Under the pieces are notes generated by a model that saw only the letters and a program-made list of their open reading frames with translations, was not told where the DNA came from and did not search any database. A program made the position numbers and the translations under genes. Below are positions 17,946 through 26,118 of a DNA stretch of 64,000 nucleotides, one piece after another. This stretch comes from an uncultured Clostridia bacterium (GTDB taxonomy: Bacteria; Bacillota; Clostridia; Oscillospirales; Acutalibacteraceae). How positions within the stretch are numbered: position 1 is the stretch's first letter; each line of letters begins with the position of its first letter. Where the stretch lies: the NCBI GenBank assembly GCA_947632045.1, contig CANRNQ010000001.1, positions 100,458-164,457 of the forward strand, written 5' to 3'.

Positions 17946-19118
17946 ATGAAGATACTGAAAAAGGCGGCTGCCGCAGCTTTGGCGGCCGGATTGCTCGTTA
18001 CAGCGACAAGCTGCGCGGACACAACATGGTCCTATAAGGACGACAAAAACACCCTGCCGATAGGCGCTTATATTTATTATATGACGGGAGCTTACAGCTA
18101 CGCTCAGCAGACCGCTCAGTCAGAGGTGGAGGTAAGCACCGACGCTGAGGGCGCTACCGAGGCGACGGAGGCCGTTGACGTTATGACCGCAAAGATCAAG
18201 GACGAAAACGGCGACAAGGAGATAAGCGGCAAGGAGTATATACTCAACACGGCGGATAACAGCTGCAAGTCGCTGCTCTATACTCTCAAAAAGTTTGATG
18301 AGCTCGGGCTAAAGCTTACGGACGACGAACAGACCCAGATAGACAACCTCGCCTCGCAAAGCTGGGTATATAACGGAAAGTCATATGAAAAATTCGGCAT
18401 TTCGCAGGATTCCTACAAGCTCGCTTATGCGGAGTTCAATGTTAAATACGAGGATGTATTTAAGGCGATGTATAACAAGGGCGGCGAAAAAGAGGTTTCC
18501 GACAGCGATTTGCAGAAGTACTACACGACGGAGTATGTGGATTATTCGTACCTGCCAATGAACCTCTACACCACAGAGGAATCGACCGACGAGTCTTCGG
18601 ATTCGTCAGCCTCGGCGACCAAGGCTTTAAGCGACGACGAGATAAAGAAGGCCAAGGAAAAGTTTGAGGAATATTCAAAGCAGTTAAACGACGGCTCAAA
18701 GACGTTTGAGGACATTGACACGGAGTTTATGAAGGATCAGGGCGCTTCAACCAGCTCCGCCACAAGCAACCAGGAGATACTCGACCAGTCGTCGGCTCCG
18801 GCTGATATAATCACGGCGGTAAAGGATCTTAAAAACAAGCAGTCTAAGGTCATCACAGTCGGCGAGGGCGACAGCGCCGTTATGTATCTTGTATACAGAG
18901 GCGACATAAACGATTATGTGGACAACCTCAAAAACGAGGATACTCGCTACACCGTGCTTACTAAGATGAAGAGCGAAGAATTTAACGACTATATGAACGA
19001 GCAGGCGAAGAAATACGAGGCTCAGAAGAACGATTCCGCAATGTCGACATACACTCCGGAGGAGCTTGAAAAGAAGATGAAGGAGCTTCAGGCTGAAAAC
19101 TCATCGACTGCGGCATAA
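17946..19118 (+). CDS. PrsA/SurA-like peptidyl-prolyl isomerase lipoprotein
   Basis: 390 residues. The start at 17946 gives a lipoprotein signal peptide ending in TATSC, with the lipid-bearing cysteine near residue 19. An N-terminal helical chaperone region contains SLLYTLKKFDELGLKLTDDE. A C-terminal segment (about 230-345: KAKEKFEEYSKQLNDGSKTFEDI, then KSKVITVGEGDSAVMYLVYRGD in similar form) resembles a divergent parvulin domain. The position after mfd matches foldase genes of other clostridia. It should act outside the membrane, helping exported proteins fold. Low-complexity Ser/Thr/Glu insertions (SSDSSAS and similar) are present. Whether the parvulin active site is functional cannot be judged. 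Confidence 0.7.
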   Translation: MKILKKAAAAALAAGLLVTATSCADTTWSYKDDKNTLPIGAYIYYMTGAYSYAQQTAQSEVEVSTDAEGATEATEAVDVMTAKIKDENGDKEISGKEYILNTADNSCKSLLYTLKKFDELGLKLTDDEQTQIDNLASQSWVYNGKSYEKFGISQDSYKLAYAEFNVKYEDVFKAMYNKGGEKEVSDSDLQKYYTTEYVDYSYLPMNLYTTEESTDESSDSSASATKALSDDEIKKAKEKFEEYSKQLNDGSKTFEDIDTEFMKDQGASTSSATSNQEILDQSSAPADIITAVKDLKNKQSKVITVGEGDSAVMYLVYRGDINDYVDNLKNEDTRYTVLTKMKSEEFNDYMNEQAKKYEAQKNDSAMSTYTPEELEKKMKELQAENSSTAA

Positions 19119-19139
19119 AAAATAAAAGACAAAAGATTT

Positions 19140-19229
19140 ATCCCCATAGCTTTGGGAGGATCCCGGGTCATAAATGCGGTATCTGCAATTGACGTCGGCG
19201 CGCTCTACCCTTGCTATGGGGATTTTTTT
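19140..19229 (+). terminator. Terminator with an unusually large structured loop
   Basis: ATCCCCATAGC (19140-19150) pairs perfectly with GCTATGGGGAT (19213-19223) and is followed by TTTTTT, so the stem can end the foldase transcript. The loop is 62 bases, much longer than in ordinary terminators, and can form its own GGGA/TCCC and GTCA/TGAC pairs. I do not recognise a riboswitch or small RNA family in it. Confidence 0.7.
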
Positions 19230-19310
19230 GAATATGACCGCCCGAAGAGGGCGGGCTTTAGAGCTTTTCGGGGAGAGGGCCTTGGGTTAAGGCGCACCCT
19301 CGGGGTATTT

Positions 19311-19535
19311 GGGCTGTCGCGGCGGCTCGTTTAAGCTTAGCTTACGCGTCATACTTTTCGGGCGGCGACCCACGCGGCTCCGCCGCGTGGAAAAACGCGG
19401 CGGGCAAGCTTTGCTGAAAAGGCGCATTCCACCGCCGCCGCCCGCGTTTTTCGGTTCCGCGCCGCAGGCGCGGAACTGTCGCCGCCCGAAGCCTTCACCC
19501 TTCACCATAATTACGGGCGGGCAAAGCGACAGCCC
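19311..19535. repeat. Cloverleaf intergenic element, copy 1
   Basis: Outer stem 19357-19370 with 19477-19490. Arm A 19371-19378/19382-19389 (loop TCC). Central stem AAAAACGCGG 19391-19400 with 19442-19451, enclosing about 40 bases. Arm B 19454-19463/19467-19476 (loop GCA). Distal stem GGGCTGTCGC 19311-19320 with 19526-19535. It lies between convergent genes, 193 bases after the foldase stop codon. Confidence 0.85.
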
Positions 19536-19613
19536 ACCCAAAGCTCACCGTGAAAATACTCGCGAGCTACAAAAGCGTCCGCCGACTGCGCCAAAACAAA
19601 AAAGCCAAAAATA

Positions 19614-19638
19614 ATCCCGCCGATCTTTTCGGCGGGAT
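19614..19638 (-). terminator. Rho-independent terminator of the minus-strand lipoprotein gene
   Basis: ATCCCGCCGA pairs with TCGGCGGGAT, and on the minus strand the stem is followed by TATTTTTGG. It lies just past the stop codon of the gene ending at 19642. Confidence 0.8.
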
Positions 19639-19641
19639 AGC

Positions 19642-20142
19642 TTATTTTGCCTTGTCAAATATCTTCGTTATCTTATCGCGGCGCTCCTTGTGAGCCTTGT
19701 CCGGATTGTCGCCTGTTGATTTCGGATCGTTATAAATCATCATATACTTGTCATTATCCGAAAGCTCGGCGTAAACGTCCGAAATTCCAAGCATATTGAA
19801 TTTGCCGCTCTCCTTTATGTCCGATATTATTTTAGAGGCTGTGTCGCTAAGCTTATCGGAGTTAAATTCGTAAATTTCCAGCAGAGCGTTGCCTCCGTCA
19901 AGCTGTATCGCAAATCTGTATCCGCCCTCCGCGCCTATAACGTCGCTCTGCATAACCGTCGCCTCCTCGGGGATAAGCTTGTCCTTGTTCAAATCGGCGC
20001 AAAGTTGCTTGAGACCGGATTGCTCGATTTTCTCTATCTTGACGGTTTCGCTCATGCTCTGCGGAGCCGTCGCGCAGCCGGTAGACGAAAGAATACAAAC
20101 CGCAGCCATGAGCGCGGCGATTATTTTGGCAAATTTTTTCAT
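19642..20142 (-). CDS. Small lipoprotein of unknown function
   Basis: 166 residues. The start at 20142 has a GAAGGGGA ribosome site and opens a lipoprotein signal peptide ending LSSTGC, with the cysteine near residue 22. The mature part is a small mixed alpha/beta domain with AEGGYRFAIQLDGGNALLEIYEFN and a charged tail. I do not recognise a family. A longer frame to 20238 lacks a ribosome site. It is monocistronic with its own terminator, and should be anchored on the outer face of the membrane. Confidence 0.75.
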   Translation of the reverse strand: MKKFAKIIAALMAAVCILSSTGCATAPQSMSETVKIEKIEQSGLKQLCADLNKDKLIPEEATVMQSDVIGAEGGYRFAIQLDGGNALLEIYEFNSDKLSDTASKIISDIKESGKFNMLGISDVYAELSDNDKYMMIYNDPKSTGDNPDKAHKERRDKITKIFDKAK

Positions 20143-20322
20143 ATCGATTTCCCCTTCAAATTTTAGTTGCTCTTTGTCGCTTATTCTTTTATCCGCTTTG
20201 TAAAAAAGCAGATTTGGCGTTAAACTTATACCGTACAATTATATCGTAAATGAACGCGAATTACAAGTGAAATAAAAAGATTTGGTAAAAATTCCTCTTG
20301 ACAAGGCGCGATAAGCATATTG

Positions 20323-20351
20323 TTGATTATTCCGGCGGATTGTGGTAACAT
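20323..20351 (+). promoter_or_regulatory. Likely promoter of the aminotransferase gene
   Basis: TTGATT and TAACAT are separated by 17 bases, about 75 bases before the start codon at 20425. The -10 box departs from consensus at one position. Confidence 0.5.
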
Positions 20352-20424
20352 ATTAAGCGAAGACTTTTTTCAATCAGCGAAGAATTTATATAAATAAATC
20401 TTAAAATCGAAAGGACGGTTCAAT

Positions 20425-21615
20425 ATGGAATACATTTTTTCGGACAGAGTAAGCAATTTAAAACCATCGGCTATAAGAGAAATCTTTAAGTACGCCGCCG
20501 ACCCCGAGGTCATCTCCCTTTCCGCGGGAAACCCATCTCCGGACGCGTTTCCGGCAAAGGAAATAGCGGAAATATCCGCCGATATTTTAAAGAAAAACCC
20601 GATAGCGGCGCTCCAGTACAGCGTGACGGAGGGCTACACTCCTCTGCGAAACAGATTAAAAACCTACCTCAAGAGCAAATATAATATAGGCAGCGAAAAC
20701 GACTCGATACTCATCACCTCCGGCGCGCAGCAGATAATGGATCTTGCGTCAAAATCTCTCATAAACGAGCACGACGTAGTTATATGCGAGGCTCCAAGCT
20801 TTATCGGTTCGCTCAACACCTTCCGCTCATACAACTGCCGGCTCAGAGGAGTTACGGTAGAGAGCGACGGTATGAATATGGACGAGCTTGAAAACGCGCT
20901 CAAAACGGAAGAAAACGTGAAGCTGATATACACGATACCAAACTTTCAAAACCCCTCCGGCGTTACCATGAGCTTTGAAAAAAGAAAGAGGCTTTATGAG
21001 CTCGCTAAAAAGTACGGGGTCATGATAATCGAGGACAATCCCTACGGAGATTTGCGCTATACCGGCGAGGATATTCCGGCTATAAAGAGCCTTGATAAGG
21101 ATAACATAGTCATTTACGCAGGCTCCTTTTCAAAGACGATAGCTCCCGGACTGCGCGTGGCGTTTGCTGTGGCTCCAAATCCCGTTTTCCAGAAGATGGT
21201 TGTCTGCAAGCAGGGACAGGACGTTCACACGAATATATGGTCGCAGATAGTTGTAGACGAGTTTATGGCGAGGTACGACTATGAGGAGCATCTTGAAAGG
21301 CTGCGCAGAATATACAGCAAAAAGGCGGACTATATGTCCTATCTGCTCGACGCATATCTGCCGCCTCAGATGAGCTACAATAAGATAGAGGGCGGTCTAT
21401 TCACCGTCTGCACGCTTCCCGACGGCATAGATATGCAGGAATTTTGCCGCGAGCTGGTAAAGCGCAAGGTATGCGTGGTGCCGGGAAACGCGTTTTTGAC
21501 GGACGAGAACGAGCCCTGCAATAATTTCAGGATAAACTTTTCAACGCCGACGGACGAGCAGCTTAAAAAGGGAATAAAAGTTATAGGCGAGCTTGCAAAA
21601 GAGATGATTAAATAA
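20425..21615 (+). CDS. PLP-dependent class I/II aminotransferase
   Basis: 396 residues. LSAGNPSPDAFPAKEI opens the small domain. ITSGAQQIMDL binds the cofactor phosphate, IPNFQNPSGVTMS and EDNPYGDLRY contain the pyridine-ring aspartate and stacking residues, and the Schiff-base lysine is in GSFSKTIAPGLRVAF. The C-terminal arginine that binds the carboxylate is in FRINFSTP. The pattern fits the 2-aminoadipate/aromatic (LysN, ARO8-like) branch, with no GntR domain attached. The donor is uncertain. It is 26 bases ahead of trpS and probably cotranscribed, which may hint at aromatic amino acid metabolism, but this is inference. Confidence 0.88.
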   Translation: MEYIFSDRVSNLKPSAIREIFKYAADPEVISLSAGNPSPDAFPAKEIAEISADILKKNPIAALQYSVTEGYTPLRNRLKTYLKSKYNIGSENDSILITSGAQQIMDLASKSLINEHDVVICEAPSFIGSLNTFRSYNCRLRGVTVESDGMNMDELENALKTEENVKLIYTIPNFQNPSGVTMSFEKRKRLYELAKKYGVMIIEDNPYGDLRYTGEDIPAIKSLDKDNIVIYAGSFSKTIAPGLRVAFAVAPNPVFQKMVVCKQGQDVHTNIWSQIVVDEFMARYDYEEHLERLRRIYSKKADYMSYLLDAYLPPQMSYNKIEGGLFTVCTLPDGIDMQEFCRELVKRKVCVVPGNAFLTDENEPCNNFRINFSTPTDEQLKKGIKVIGELAKEMIK

Positions 21616-21641
21616 TCGGCGTTTTTTAGGAGGTAAGATTT

Positions 21642-22655
21642 ATGGAACAGCAACCGGCACAGGAAAAGAAAAAGATAATATTCAGCGCGATACAGCCGAG
21701 CGGCACGGTGACTCTCGGCAACTATTTCGGCGCGCTTAAAAATTGGGTCAGCCTTCAGGACGAATATAACTGCGTGTTTGCCCTTGCTGATCTTCACACA
21801 ATAACGGTAAGGCAGGAGCCCGCAAAGTTTCGCTCCCGCATATACGAGGTTTACGCCCTGCTGCTCGCCTGCGGGATAGACGTGGAGAAAACCCTCTTTT
21901 TTATACAGAGCCATGTTTCGGCTCATGCACAGCTCGCTTGGGTGCTCAACTGCTACACTCAGTTCGGCGAGCTCTCAAGAATGACTCAATTTAAGGACAA
22001 GAGCGCAAAGCACGCCGATAACGTAAACGCCGGACTTTTTACATACCCGAGCCTTATGGCCGCAGACATTCTTCTTTATCAGGCCGATATGGTTCCCGTC
22101 GGAGCCGACCAGAAGCAGCATCTGGAGCTTACAAGAAATATAGCCGAGCGCTTCAACGGCATTTACGGCAACGTGTTTAAGGTGCCCGAACCGTATATAC
22201 CAAAGGTCGGCGCCCGCGTTATGTCGCTTCAGGACCCGAGTAAAAAAATGAGTAAGTCGGACGAGAACGCCAATTCCTACGTTGCCGTTCTCGACAAGCC
22301 CGAGGTCATAATGAAGAAATTTAAGCGCGCCATTACCGACAGCGAGGCTAAGGTGCGCTATGCCGAGGGCAAGGACGGAATAAACAACCTCATGGGTATT
22401 TACTCGGCGGTAACCGGCAGGAGCATGGACGAGATAGAAAGCGAGTTTGACGGCAGGGGCTACGGCGATTTCAAGACTGCGGTAGGCGAGGCGGTAGTAG
22501 AGCATTTGCGACCGATACAGGAGAGCTTCGAGCGATACATAAACGACAAGGCTTATCTTGAAGACTGCTACAAAAAAAGCGCCGACGCTGCGCGCAGGAT
22601 AGCGCAGAGGACGCTCGACAAGGCGATGAAAAAAGTGGGCTTTGTAATCGGATAG
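21642..22655 (+). CDS. trpS: Tryptophanyl-tRNA synthetase
   Basis: 337 residues, the normal bacterial length. The class I HIGH-type motif appears as PSGTVTLGNYFGAL, the tryptophan and ATP pocket includes MAADILLYQADMVPVGADQKQH, and the KMSKS loop is KKMSKSDENA. The ribosome site is GGAGG. A copy of the cloverleaf element begins 44 bases after the stop codon. Confidence 0.97.
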   Translation: MEQQPAQEKKKIIFSAIQPSGTVTLGNYFGALKNWVSLQDEYNCVFALADLHTITVRQEPAKFRSRIYEVYALLLACGIDVEKTLFFIQSHVSAHAQLAWVLNCYTQFGELSRMTQFKDKSAKHADNVNAGLFTYPSLMAADILLYQADMVPVGADQKQHLELTRNIAERFNGIYGNVFKVPEPYIPKVGARVMSLQDPSKKMSKSDENANSYVAVLDKPEVIMKKFKRAITDSEAKVRYAEGKDGINNLMGIYSAVTGRSMDEIESEFDGRGYGDFKTAVGEAVVEHLRPIQESFERYINDKAYLEDCYKKSADAARRIAQRTLDKAMKKVGFVIG

Positions 22656-22698
22656 CGTGTGGCTCAACGGCGGCGCGACGGTTACTGCGAGCGTTTGG

Positions 22699-22932
22699 GT
22701 GCGTCGCGACTGCGCGTTTATGCTTTGCGGTAGAGCGAAGGCTATTCGGGCGGCGACCGCTCCTTTCCGCCTCCGGCGGAAAGGAACCCAAAAAACGCGG
22801 AGGAAAGTATTTTGGCAGAGGCAGCGCCCTGTCCCCCGCCGCGTTTTTTCGCCCGCGCCGCAGGCGCGGGCGGGTCGCCGCCCGAAACCCTTACCACCCG
22901 CAATGCGATTTGAGAGAATCGGCGCGGCGCGC
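22699..22932. repeat. Cloverleaf intergenic element, copy 2
   Basis: Outer stem 22745-22758 with 22873-22886. Arm A 22761-22771/22775-22785 (loop TCC). Central stem AAAAAACGCGG 22790-22800 with 22839-22849. Arm B 22851-22859/22863-22871 (loop GCA). The distal stem 22699-22710 with 22921-22932 has a different sequence and two T-G wobbles, at the usual offsets. It lies between co-directional trpS and the ABC-F gene. Confidence 0.8.
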
Positions 22933-23026
22933 ATAAATAAAACCGCCTAAGATTCAATGCAGCCTGCGCCGCCTGCGGAAATATCATAAAATCTTATTTA
23001 TTCGAACCGAAAAGAGGTGAAGCGGA

Positions 23027-24949
23027 ATGGCTTTGCTTTCATTGCAAAACCTTGAAATGGAGTTTTCGGAAAGAAGGCTCTTCGGCGGCGTTTCTCTCGA
23101 GGTGGGAGAGCGCGATAAAATAGGCTTTATAGGCGCTAACGGAGCCGGAAAAACCACGATATTCAGAATAATAAGCGGAGAGCTTGAGCCTACCGCAGGC
23201 GCCGCTGCAAGGGGCAGGAACTGCGTTATAGGCTATATGGAGCAGCACGCCTGCAAAAATCCGCACAGCAGCGTTTATAACGAGCTTTTATCCGTCTTTG
23301 AGCCTCTTATAAGGCTGGAGCGCGAGCTTGAACAGGTCACGCGAGAGATAGAAAACGGCGGAGACGCGCAGTCGCTGACGCTTAGGCAAATGGAGCTGCG
23401 CGAAAGGCTTGAGCGCGACGGGGGACTGACATATAAAAGCCGCGCGGCCGCCGCGCTCAACGGCCTCGGCTTCGGAAACGAATATTTTGAAATGCCGATA
23501 AGAAAGCTCAGCGGAGGTCAGCTTTCAAAGCTCAGCCTTGCAAAGCTTTTGCTGAGCGGGGCAAACCTGCTTCTTCTCGACGAGCCGACAAACCATCTCG
23601 ATATAGCCTCGTGCCGCTGGCTCGAGGGCTTTATCAAGGATTTTGCGGGAGCGGTAATAGTTATCTCGCATGACAGATATTTTCTTGACAGCGTTACAAA
23701 CAGGACGATAGAGCTCGAGCACGGAAAAATAAGCTCATACAAGGGCTCTTACAGCGAGTTTATGAAGAAAAAGGAAGCGGAGAGCGAGGCGCGGAAAAAC
23801 AAATACGAGGCGGATTTAAAGGAGATAAAGCGAATCGAGGGAATAATAGAGCAGCAAAAGCGCTGGGGACGCGAGCGCAACTTTATAACGGCGGCGAGCA
23901 AGCAAAAGCAGGCGGACAGGATAAAGAGCCGGCTTGAAAAGCCCGAAGGCGAGCTTGATACCATACGCTTCAGATTTACCCCTAAGGCGGAATCGGGAAA
24001 CGATGTTTTGATATGCGAGGGACTTTCAAAGTCCTTTGGAGAGAAAAGGGTTTTTAAAAACGTAAATTTGCACATACGAAAGGGCGAGAGGGTGTTCCTG
24101 CTCGGAGCCAACGGCTGCGGCAAAACTACGCTGTTTAAGACCCTGCTCGGTCAGTATCCGGCGGATTCCGGTCTTGTCAGCTTCGGCGCAAATGTTCAGA
24201 CGGGATATTTCGACCAGATACAGGAAAATCTTCACTTTGAAAAAACGGCGCTCGACGAGGTCTGGGACGATTTTCCTCAGCTGACACAGACTCAGGTGCG
24301 CACCTGCCTCGGCTCTTTTTTATTCAAAGGCGACGACGTTTTCAAGGAGATAAAGAGTCTGAGCGGCGGCGAACGCGCAAGAATCGCTCTGCTAAAGCTC
24401 ATGCTCAAGGGCGGGAATCTTCTGCTGCTCGACGAACCGACCAATCACCTTGACACGGCCTCGCGCGAAGCGCTGGAAAAAACTCTGCTCGATTACAGCG
24501 GAACCATGTTTATTATCAGTCACGACAGATATTTTATAAATCGGCTCGCTACAAGAATAATAACGCTTCTCCCCGACGGCACTCGCGAGTATATAGGCAA
24601 CTACGACGATTATCTTGAAAAAAGCGACGAGGCAGCCGAGGCTGCCGTTCAGGTAAAGTTGAAGAAGGAGGCAAGCGCGGCCGCGCTTGATTATAAAGCC
24701 AAAAAGGAATACGCCTCCAACAAGCGCAAGCTCCAAACGGCGATAAAAAGATGCGAGGATGAAATATCGCGCATTGAGGCCGAAACCGAGGAGGTACAGC
24801 AAAGGCTGTCTGCACCCGAAAGCGCGTCCGATTTTCAGCTTTTGACCGAGCTTACGGGCAAGCTTGAGGAGCTGAATGAGCTATTGACAGAAGGAATGAA
24901 CGAGTGGGAGGAGCTTACGACGCGCCTTGAAAGCGAGTTTGCGGATTAA
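23027..24949 (+). CDS. ABC-F family ATPase
   Basis: 640 residues with two ABC cassettes and no membrane segments. Walker A loops are GANGAGKTT and GANGCGKTT. Signatures are LSGGQLSKLSLAKLLL and LSGGERARIALLKLML, each followed by LLLLDEPTNHLD. The charged inter-domain linker (about 240-310) and a C-terminal coiled coil (about 540-640) are typical of the Uup/YdiF type. ABC-F proteins act on ribosomes, rescuing stalled complexes or in some branches protecting from antibiotics. The linker length and housekeeping setting favour a general translation factor; resistance would be speculation. The ribosome site is GAGGTGA. Confidence 0.93.
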   Translation: MALLSLQNLEMEFSERRLFGGVSLEVGERDKIGFIGANGAGKTTIFRIISGELEPTAGAAARGRNCVIGYMEQHACKNPHSSVYNELLSVFEPLIRLERELEQVTREIENGGDAQSLTLRQMELRERLERDGGLTYKSRAAAALNGLGFGNEYFEMPIRKLSGGQLSKLSLAKLLLSGANLLLLDEPTNHLDIASCRWLEGFIKDFAGAVIVISHDRYFLDSVTNRTIELEHGKISSYKGSYSEFMKKKEAESEARKNKYEADLKEIKRIEGIIEQQKRWGRERNFITAASKQKQADRIKSRLEKPEGELDTIRFRFTPKAESGNDVLICEGLSKSFGEKRVFKNVNLHIRKGERVFLLGANGCGKTTLFKTLLGQYPADSGLVSFGANVQTGYFDQIQENLHFEKTALDEVWDDFPQLTQTQVRTCLGSFLFKGDDVFKEIKSLSGGERARIALLKLMLKGGNLLLLDEPTNHLDTASREALEKTLLDYSGTMFIISHDRYFINRLATRIITLLPDGTREYIGNYDDYLEKSDEAAEAAVQVKLKKEASAAALDYKAKKEYASNKRKLQTAIKRCEDEISRIEAETEEVQQRLSAPESASDFQLLTELTGKLEELNELLTEGMNEWEELTTRLESEFAD

Positions 24950-24977
24950 AGCGTAAACTGTACCTATAAAAAATGAG

Positions 24978-25009
24978 AAAACTGTGCATTTTATAACGCA
25001 CAGTTTTTT
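24978..25009 (+). terminator. Rho-independent terminator of the ABC-F gene
   Basis: AAAACTGTGC pairs with GCACAGTTTT around a 10-base loop and ends in a T run. It separates the ABC-F gene from the transporter gene starting at 25062. Confidence 0.8.
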
Positions 25010-25061
25010 GCTATTATTACAGCAGTTTCCGGAAATAAGTTTTTTACAAGGGGTAATCAAG

Positions 25062-25631
25062 ATGACAAAACCAAACAACTCGCTTAAACGGCTCGCTGTA
25101 ACCGCTATGTTTGCCGCCATGACCATGGTGCTGACATATTTTATAAAGATACCTACTCCCGGCGGCGGTTATATCCACCTCGGGGACAGTATGATATATC
25201 TTATGGCCTGCTTTCTTCCCACGCCTTACGCTATGGTTGGCGCAGGAATAGGCGGCGCTCTCGCCGACTTAACCGGCGGCTACTTTACCTATATCATACC
25301 TACGTTTATAATAAAAATGCTGATCTCTCTGCCCTTTACGAGCAAGGGCGAAAAAATGCTTACTCTGCGCAACGCAGTTATGACTGTTCCGTCGGGACTT
25401 ATCACAGTTTTTGGCTACTACCTTACGCGGATAATTCTGCTCTCGGTCGACAAAGCGACGGCTCAGGCGGGATTTTTCGGGGCTCTGTTCGACGGCTCTA
25501 CATGGGTGGGGGCTCTTGAGAGCATACCCGGCGACACGATTCAGGCGATAGGCAGCGCCGTTGCCTTTATACTTCTCGCTCTTGCCTTTGACGGCGCGAG
25601 GATAAAGCGTAGATTGGGCGGGACGATTTAG
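25062..25631 (+). CDS. ECF transporter substrate-binding S component
   Basis: 189 residues. The start at 25062 follows AAGGGG and gives a normal S-component N-terminus; the longer frame runs back into the terminator. About six membrane helices are seen, with the A-A-M-T region of helix 1 (MFAAMTMVLTYF), GGGYIHLGDSMIYL, and LADLTGGYFTYIIPTF. Such proteins bind a vitamin or cofactor precursor and share an energising module (EcfA, EcfA', EcfT) encoded elsewhere. The substrate is not evident, and no riboswitch is visible upstream. Confidence 0.85.
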   Translation: MTKPNNSLKRLAVTAMFAAMTMVLTYFIKIPTPGGGYIHLGDSMIYLMACFLPTPYAMVGAGIGGALADLTGGYFTYIIPTFIIKMLISLPFTSKGEKMLTLRNAVMTVPSGLITVFGYYLTRIILLSVDKATAQAGFFGALFDGSTWVGALESIPGDTIQAIGSAVAFILLALAFDGARIKRRLGGTI

Positions 25632-25648
25632 ATTTAATTAATATTGAC

Positions 25649-25885
25649 CGGCTGCCGCTTTGCTGCGCCCTTGACGCTTTGTGCGGGTATCATGGGTTCG
25701 GGCGGCGACCGGCAGCTTCCCGCCTGCGGGGCGGGAAGCTGCAAAAAACGCGGCGGCGGATAGGTTCTGCGACAAGAAACTGCTCCCTCCACGCCGCGTT
25801 TTTCCGCGCGGCCTGCGGCCGCGCCGGTCGCCGCCCGAACCCGACTTGCACAAGCACAAGGCTAAGGGCGTGTTATCGGCAGCCG
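25649..25885. repeat. Cloverleaf intergenic element, copy 3
   Basis: Outer stem of 17 perfect pairs, 25694-25710 with 25826-25842. Arm A 25712-25724/25730-25742. Central stem 25744-25755 with 25792-25803. Arm B 25806-25813/25817-25824 (loop TGC). Distal stem CGGCTGCCG 25649-25657 with 25877-25885. Extra helices CGCCCTT/AAGGGCG and TTGTGC/GCACAA fill the space between the distal and outer stems. It starts 18 bases after the S-component stop codon, in a convergent gap. Confidence 0.88.
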
Positions 25886-26084
25886 TATTTTTTTCGGGCA
25901 TTATACAAGCATATGAAAGCATATACTTGGAGCAAAAGGATACGCGCTGCAAATTGAAAATTTATCTACCTGCTCAAACTTCGACAAAATGAAAACGCGG
26001 CATATAATATAATGATGACTGCGCGGATTTCGGCGGAGCACCCGGCAAAAGCTACGCAAAAAAAGAATTACCGACAAACAAAAA

Positions 26085-26103
26085 CGCCGCACATCGTGCG
26101 GCG
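26085..26103 (-). terminator. Rho-independent terminator of the Na/Pi symporter gene
   Basis: CGCCGCAC and GTGCGGCG enclose a 3-base loop, and on the minus strand the stem is followed by TTTTTG. It lies 16 bases past the stop codon. The stretch 25886-26084 shows no other feature. Confidence 0.8.
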
Positions 26104-26118
26104 CGGATCTGCTTAAAA

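Noticed and set aside
26011..26115. Short plus-strand frame after cloverleaf copy 3, with a TATAAT-like box ahead
   Set aside because: No ribosome site, and the frame runs through the terminator of the convergent symporter gene.
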